Assembly (NCBI GenBank): GCA_963693085.1
Contig: OY856409.1
Location: forward strand, 1,169,223,749 to 1,169,287,748
From: Alisma plantago-aquatica
Taxonomy: Eukaryota; Streptophyta; Magnoliopsida; Alismatales; Alismataceae
Direction: 5' to 3'
DNA length: 64,000 bases
Part shown: positions 59,361 through 64,000 of the stretch, piece after piece
How positions within the stretch are numbered: the stretch's first letter is position 1
Layout: every line of letters begins with the position of its first letter
Translations under genes and position numbers: made by a program
The notes under the pieces: model-generated
What the model saw: only the letters and a program-made list of their open reading frames with translations
Databases searched by the model: none
What the model was told of the DNA's origin: nothing

Positions 59361-60796
59361 TAAGAAGGATTGTTGTTGTTGACTTCCCTTTGGTTGTCCT
59401 ATGGGAATAGGAGGAAGAAATGATGAGGACTAGAATTTATATTCTATCCATCATTCTTTTAAATGCTTTATAATTACTTTTGTCCATATAAAAGTGGTAG
59501 AGATTGAAATGAGATGCCTGGAGAAATCTGGGGATATTAAGTCGTATGACTTGGATGATATGAAAAGTAAAGTATATAATGTAAAACAAGGTGCATACTA
59601 CCTAATCTCAGTACTTGTATACCCTAGCCAGGTATTCATATATTGAAGGCAAGGTAAGTATGAGACTCTTAGATTGTTATCTTTCTCATTACTTTGATCA
59701 AGTAGTCATTTTGAGACAATCTAAAGAGCATAATGAAACTGAAAATATGACATGGATATTTCTATCCCATCCTAACTGCAATGAAATAGAAACTGAGTTT
59801 ATCTCAAACCACTCTATGTGTATTGAGGAAGTAAAAAGTACAACCTCACGATAAGTGAAAGGGAACAAGGGAAATGATTCATATTCAATAAAGAATGTGT
59901 GAAGAATAAGGATCATTTCTAAGATGTGAAAATAAATAAAGTCAGAAAATGTTCATGAACATACTAGACAATAACAAAGAAAGGTGTGATGACATGTAAT
60001 CATCCTTATAATTCCTATGATGATGGAAAGGAACCTAGGATCAAATAAGAGTAAATGACTCATGAATAGTTGAAAGTTCATGTAATAATCAGAGGATATG
60101 ATAATCTCTTCTCTTTGATAAACAACCCTGGGTGATGATGGGGTGATAAGAATAATATGTTTCTTTGTGTTCTTTCCTTTCAGGGGTATGGGAATCAAGT
60201 GAGTCTTATGACACTTGATGTGCATGAGTTATAAGTGTTCTTTTGATGGATACTTGGAAAAGTATCAGTTTGTCTTGGACTTTGGTTCCAAGATAAATAT
60301 GTGTAATATGTAATGTCCCAAGATGAAAGAAAGATCTTTTTATATATTTGTCTTAGGTAATAACAATAGAGAGATGGAAATGATGAGTATGTGATGTGTT
60401 TTTGGCACATATAATGGATACCAAGGTAAATAATCCTAGTATCCAAGAACTTTTAATGGTATGAGAAAATAAGAGCATGACTCCTAATAAGATGATTAGT
60501 GTTTGGTTACCTAGAAGGGCTACCTTTGAGATAACTATAGTATGGATATCATATGTTAGGGGTTTATGCTCTGCATAAACATAACATGTAGAGATACCTC
60601 TAAGATAATTTCTTCTTTGACAAGTAACCTCTCCTTATGACAAGAAAATAAACAGCTAACGGGATAGTTGGTATAAGTCATAAGAAAGTTTAGTGTTGTG
60701 TCAGCAGATTAGAGTGGCACAACAGATGTATGATAAGACTTGTAGTTCCAATTGGGTGACAGAACGTAACTCTGGTATTTCCTTGGAGGTGAAATG
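59361..60796. other. Decayed interior between T1 and T3
   Basis: Presumably T1 or T3 pol sequence, but no RT, RNase H or integrase motif is readable on either strand. The longest frames are about 80-90 codons without resemblance. The boundary between the two opposed elements must lie here. Confidence 0.4.
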
Positions 60797-61048
60797 CTAA
60801 ACTAAGTGAGGAGTATGGAAGACTCCCAAGGTCAAGGATGTTATCACATAAGTTGTAAGTTCAGAAGGTGACAAATCAATAAGGCTTAACACCTGAGTTA
60901 AATAAGGTATGTATAATGCTTCTCTGACTAAAAAAAGTGTTACATGACACAGAGTTGACTCTGTAGGAAACACATCCTCAAATTCCCTGACTACCGAAAC
61001 TTCAGAAGGATGAGAGCTCTCCATTGTGGTATCTACCACATGAGCCAA
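60797..61048 (-). pseudogene. T3 reverse transcriptase, N-terminal start only
   Basis: The frame reads 'EVSVVREFEDVFPTES', the signature joining protease to RT in chromoviruses ('PVVREFEDVFPE.LPGLPP'). Farther along, 'VREALYIPYLTQVLSLIDLS' no longer matches well. The palm and catalytic YVDD are absent; the element is broken here. Confidence 0.75.
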
Positions 61049-61063
61049 GAATGCACATCATCT

Positions 61064-61450
61064 CTATCTCATCAACTTCTCAGCTACCATAGCTGACACT
61101 AAATAGGTTGGAAGAATCTTTCTATCTCCCTGAAAGATCCATGTGTCACCATCATCTGTAAACATAGCCTGCTTGGAATCACAATCCAAGACAACCTTGT
61201 ACTTTTCTATGGTGTCCATTCCAAGAATTATATCAAATATGAGCATCTCAAGTGGTATAAGATCCACTTGAATGCGATGTTCAGAAAAGATAAGAGTGTA
61301 GGGAGAACACACGTCCTGCAGCACTGCAGATCCCAACAAAGAGGTTTCTAGCAACAAACTATCCATTCTATGACTGATAATCATGTTGTAGTCATATATC
61401 ACTTCTCAAGTGATAAAGGAATGTGTAGAACCCGAATCAATTAACATAGA
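61064..61450 (-). pseudogene. T3 protease (retropepsin)
   Basis: The active site 'MLIDSGSTHSFIT' is intact on the minus strand near 61413-61448. A stop follows, then the 112-codon frame 61402-61064 with 'LIFDIILGMDTIEKYKVVLD', the conserved protease C-terminal strand (FDVILGMDWL) and 'QAMFTDDGDTWIFQGDR'. Catalytic Asp-Ser-Gly is kept although the frame is interrupted once. It would process Gag-Pol. Confidence 0.85.
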
Positions 61451-61673
61451 TATAAAATAGGATGAAGACATATCAGAATAAAATAGTTCCATCTGACTGT
61501 CACAACTCATGGATTAACCACTGTCTCGGGCTGTGATTCATTACATAGAATCTCGCTGTTGCCTGCTGTTGGCCCTGTGCTCTATTATTGGATGCAGAAG
61601 ATCCTACCTGGGATGCTTGTCCACGTCCTCGGGTACCACTAGAAAATGGCTTTCTCTGAGAACCTTGCTGACT

Positions 61674-62760
61674 CTATCTCGGGGGTTGACTCACTACTAC
61701 ATTCCCCGTTGGGCAATCCCTTGCCAGATGTCCTACTAGTCCACATCGATGACAAGTTCTACTCTCTTGATGTGGTCTAGAGGGTCCAGTTACTGATGTT
61801 GATGCTATGCTAGGGGCTCTACTCGGAGGAAAACTACACCCTCTACCCCTACTTGACGTCCACAACATCTGGGTATTGAACCTCTGTGGTGCTGCCGGTG
61901 CGGAAAACCTTGGTTTCTTGAAACCCTCAGACCTTTGACCATGAAACTGAGGATACACTTTCTTATTACTGGTCTGTCGCTTCTCGATCACATACCTTTC
62001 TATCCGTCTAACGAACTCCACGAAGGTGGCAAACCTCTCCTGGTTCTCTAAAGCAGACACCGGAGTGGTTAATTCAGCGTTCAACCCCTTCTCGAAATGT
62101 CGTATCCTCTCCTCATCAGTAGATGCCATATGCAGACAAAACTACAAAAGTTCCATGAACTTAGCCTCATACTTGCTAATGTTCATTTGTCCCTGCCGAA
62201 TCCGCTCAAAGTGAGTAATTTTCTAGTCCAGAAAAGTCTTGGGAAAGTATCTACTGACGAATTCTCTTCAGAACTCTTCCCATTCAATCTCAACATCTGG
62301 CCTCTTGCCCTCCTCAATGGTCCACCAATGACCAGCACTACCTTTCAACAGGTATACAACATGTCTCACCTTCTCATCATCAGGGATATTAAGGATCCTA
62401 AAGGCTTTCTCCAGCTCAGTCAGCCATAAGTCTGCATCGGATGGATCAGCTGTGCCAACATAATCTATGGCCCCAACCCGGTGAAGTCGTTCAAATGTCT
62501 TGCCGGCTCCCTGTCCTTCATGGTGGGTAGGTGCCCTAGGTGGAGGTAATGGTATCCTATCTGTCATATGAGTCATGGCTGCCATGAACTACCCAAACAT
62601 AGCTTGGAAGGATGGGTTCCCCATATCCGCTTGATTGAACTGGGGTTGTTCAGGTACATGCTCTTCCCTATCTTGATCTCTTGCACCTCTTCCTGGTGCA
62701 GCAATGCTGCTCTCAACAACATGTTCATCGTGTGATCAAGACATCTTTAGCTCTTCTTCT
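61674..62760 (-). pseudogene. T3 gag
   Basis: N-terminal part 'APGRGARDQDREEHVPEQPQ' (about 62640-62710), a TAG near 62595, then frame 62585-62268 with 'YVGTADPSDADLWLTELEKA' and 'KVRHVVYLLKGSAGHWW', the chromovirus gag core. Two stops follow near 62225 and 62145. Then comes 151-codon frame 62129-61674 with 'HFEKGLNAELTTPVSALENQ', 'VEFVRRIERYVIEKRQ' and an intact zinc knuckle 'CHRCGLVGHLARDC' (CCHC, about 61765-61720). Gag forms the particle shell and binds RNA. It is less decayed than the T1 copy. Confidence 0.9.
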
Positions 62761-62858
62761 CCTCCTATATGAGCAGAAAACTCTATCAGATGACTGGAAG
62801 ATACTAGAACAGACTCAAAAACCTTAATCCTATATCTCTATAAACTCAGCGAACCTAG

Positions 62859-62873
62859 AGCTCTGATACCACT
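62859..62873 (-). other. T3 primer-binding site
   Basis: The minus strand reads GTGGTATCAGAGCTC, the initiator tRNA-Met site in its standard form, five bases inside the LTR end. Confidence 0.9.
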
Positions 62874-62877
62874 AAAT

Positions 62878-64000
62878 TGTGACGAACGATTCACAAAAAC
62901 AAGATTAACTAGTGAGAAAGCATATTATTAACAGAGAAAATACTAAAAATCACTAAAAATTAAAACCATTTACCAAGAGATCCATTCTCAGGAAAACTTT
63001 TAAAACAAGAACCATAATTTTACATTTACATCCTATTTCACATAGTACATTCTCGGTACCATTTCGTCTTGAGGATATATATATATATACATCACTTGCT
63101 TAATCAAAAGCTCCAATAGCAGGATCCTCGAGGCATCATGCCAAAATCTCATATCAATTATAAAAACACTATCACTAACTCCTAGGACCTGAGAGTACAG
63201 AGATGATACATAGGACTCTCTATATACAGGACATGACAGTTAGTGTCTCCATCTGAGGATTCATTGTTGTCCTTGTTGCTACTATTGTTGTTCTCTTTTT
63301 ATGGGGTTTCTGTCTCTACCTCGTCTGCATCCACCTAAAAATGTTGAATTCCACAGAGGTGAGACAATTATAAAATTGCCTCAGTGGGAGATATAACTCT
63401 CCGCCGAAAACATTATTATTGCAGTTTAATAGAAATAAACTGAACAGTGGAATCATATATTCAATAGCATATAAATCAATATCTATGCAGATTAAAGCAA
63501 CATTTTGATTCAAACATTTAAGCTATAACTTGATAAAGCAGCATGTCTCTTATTTAATAAGGACTTGGAGAGAATATATAACATTTATGTATCTAGAACA
63601 TGCTAAACAGAATAACATCAATCAGTGTTTTTTGTATTTCAATCTTATGCAAATATGCTACACGACTGATTACATTTTACAAACATTCTTAAGATTATTA
63701 CCTGAGGAGATGAGATATACCGCTCATAATCCAACCGACCACAATTACGTAAAGCATCGATACCACACAAAGTCAATGGAAGAGCTGGATTCCATGACCT
63801 CATCTATCTTGGTCAGTACGAGACTACTTTAGCAGAGACATCATGCGTCAAACTGCAATTAGCTTTCCAGGGTATATTGGCATCTTCGCTATAGAGTTAT
63901 AGCCCGTAGCATATACTCTCTTCAGGGTTATGGCTCGTAGCCAATGCCTGGTTTTATAATGAGGAGTTATGGCCCATATCCATACTCATATTGGGGTATG
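62878..64000 (-). repeat. T3 5' LTR, partial (runs off the window)
   Basis: The LTR end reads CGTTCGTCACA on the minus strand. About 63180-63430 matches the T1 block at 57860-58080 and the T2 block at 12520-12720 ('gagttatatctc', then 'tgtggaatt' and 'cattttta.g'). A (TA)n run lies at about 63075-63090. No gene is recognised. Confidence 0.85.

Larger units (their letters stand above)
24937..60796 (+). mobile_element. Tekay-like gypsy retrotransposon 'T1' hosting nested elements
   Basis: The 5' LTR starts TGTAATGACCC (24937) and ends GGGTCATCACA (58369). It is followed by a primer site and a decayed gag. Removing Athila-1 (27206-55729) and one ACCAT copy leaves an LTR of about 4.9 kb. Gag and a protease-like remnant occupy 58503-59360. 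The rest of the internal region is unrecognisable and no 3' LTR lies in the window. The right limit is uncertain: near 60.8 kb the minus-strand coding of T3 begins. Chromovirus/Tekay assignment rests on similarity to T3 gag; no chromodomain is visible. Confidence 0.7.
60797..64000 (-). mobile_element. Tekay-like gypsy retrotransposon 'T3', partial
   Basis: A minus-strand element whose 5' LTR starts at 62878 and leaves the window. It has the primer site at 62859-62873, gag, protease and the start of RT in normal order, then breaks off near 60.8 kb. It belongs to the T1 family: the block after the primer site and the gag N-terminus align with T1. Confidence 0.85.

Noticed and set aside
1..64000. 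Host tRNA, rRNA or intact protein-coding gene
   Set aside because: None recognised on either strand; matches to tRNA are only the short primer-binding sites of the elements.

Overview
The window is nuclear DNA of a flowering plant, from a retrotransposon-dense (heterochromatin-like) region. The evidence is wall-to-wall Ty1/copia and Ty3/gypsy LTR retrotransposons of plant type: chromovirus/Tekay-like gag with a CCHC knuckle, Athila-like gag-pol with an FMDD reverse transcriptase, plant-type primer-binding sites, and LTRs of 1.8 to 5 kb. I found no intact host gene, tRNA, rRNA, CRISPR array or bacterial operon. Every coding region I recognise is a decayed transposon gene. The species cannot be named from this sequence; long LTRs and deep nesting suggest a large genome.

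Layout. 1-6079: old sequence with short dispersed repeats, a TA/TG microsatellite, a fresh local rearrangement (1984-2917) and a broken copia integrase (about 3420-4100, minus). 6080-20328: one minus-strand copia element ('K') with LTRs of about 2.2 kb. Its 3' LTR is split by a 5.04-kb solo LTR ('T2', 7893-12936, target duplication GTATC). Its internal region keeps only RNase H and RT; a third-family LTR ('T4', 15194-17479) sits where integrase, protease and gag should be. 20329-24936: unrecognised sequence, two related LTR-like segments, and a hAT/ZMYM1-like (DUF4371) transposase fragment.

24937-60.8 kb: a Russian doll. A plus-strand Tekay-like element ('T1') has a 4.9-kb 5' LTR opened by an Athila-like element ('Athila-1', 27206-55729, minus, target duplication ACCAT). 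The 3' LTR of Athila-1 is opened by a second Athila-like element ('Athila-2', 28181-40592, target duplication GCCAC). The interior of Athila-2 is almost wholly replaced by a tandem, LTR-sharing non-coding element ('L', 30015-38189). Removing Athila-2 restores an Athila-1 3' LTR of exactly 1825 bp, the length of its 5' LTR. Athila-1 carries gag, protease, RT/RNase H and integrase (51.7-53.7 kb down to 48.0 kb), then a long third coding region (46.4-42.2 kb). That region has a plant-transposon-protein-like head, an acidic Ser/Pro-rich linker and a Ulp1-like (C48 peptidase) tail whose catalytic positions look substituted. 60.8-64.0 kb: a minus-strand Tekay-like element ('T3') of the T1 family with gag, protease, the start of RT and a partial 5' LTR that runs off the window. 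T1 and T3 face each other.

Nothing here works together as a host pathway. The logic is successive insertion, LTR recombination and decay. Coordinates of element ends come from matching LTR termini, primer-binding sites, polypurine tracts and target-site duplications read by eye. Lineage names are inferences from protein similarity and were not tested against a database.
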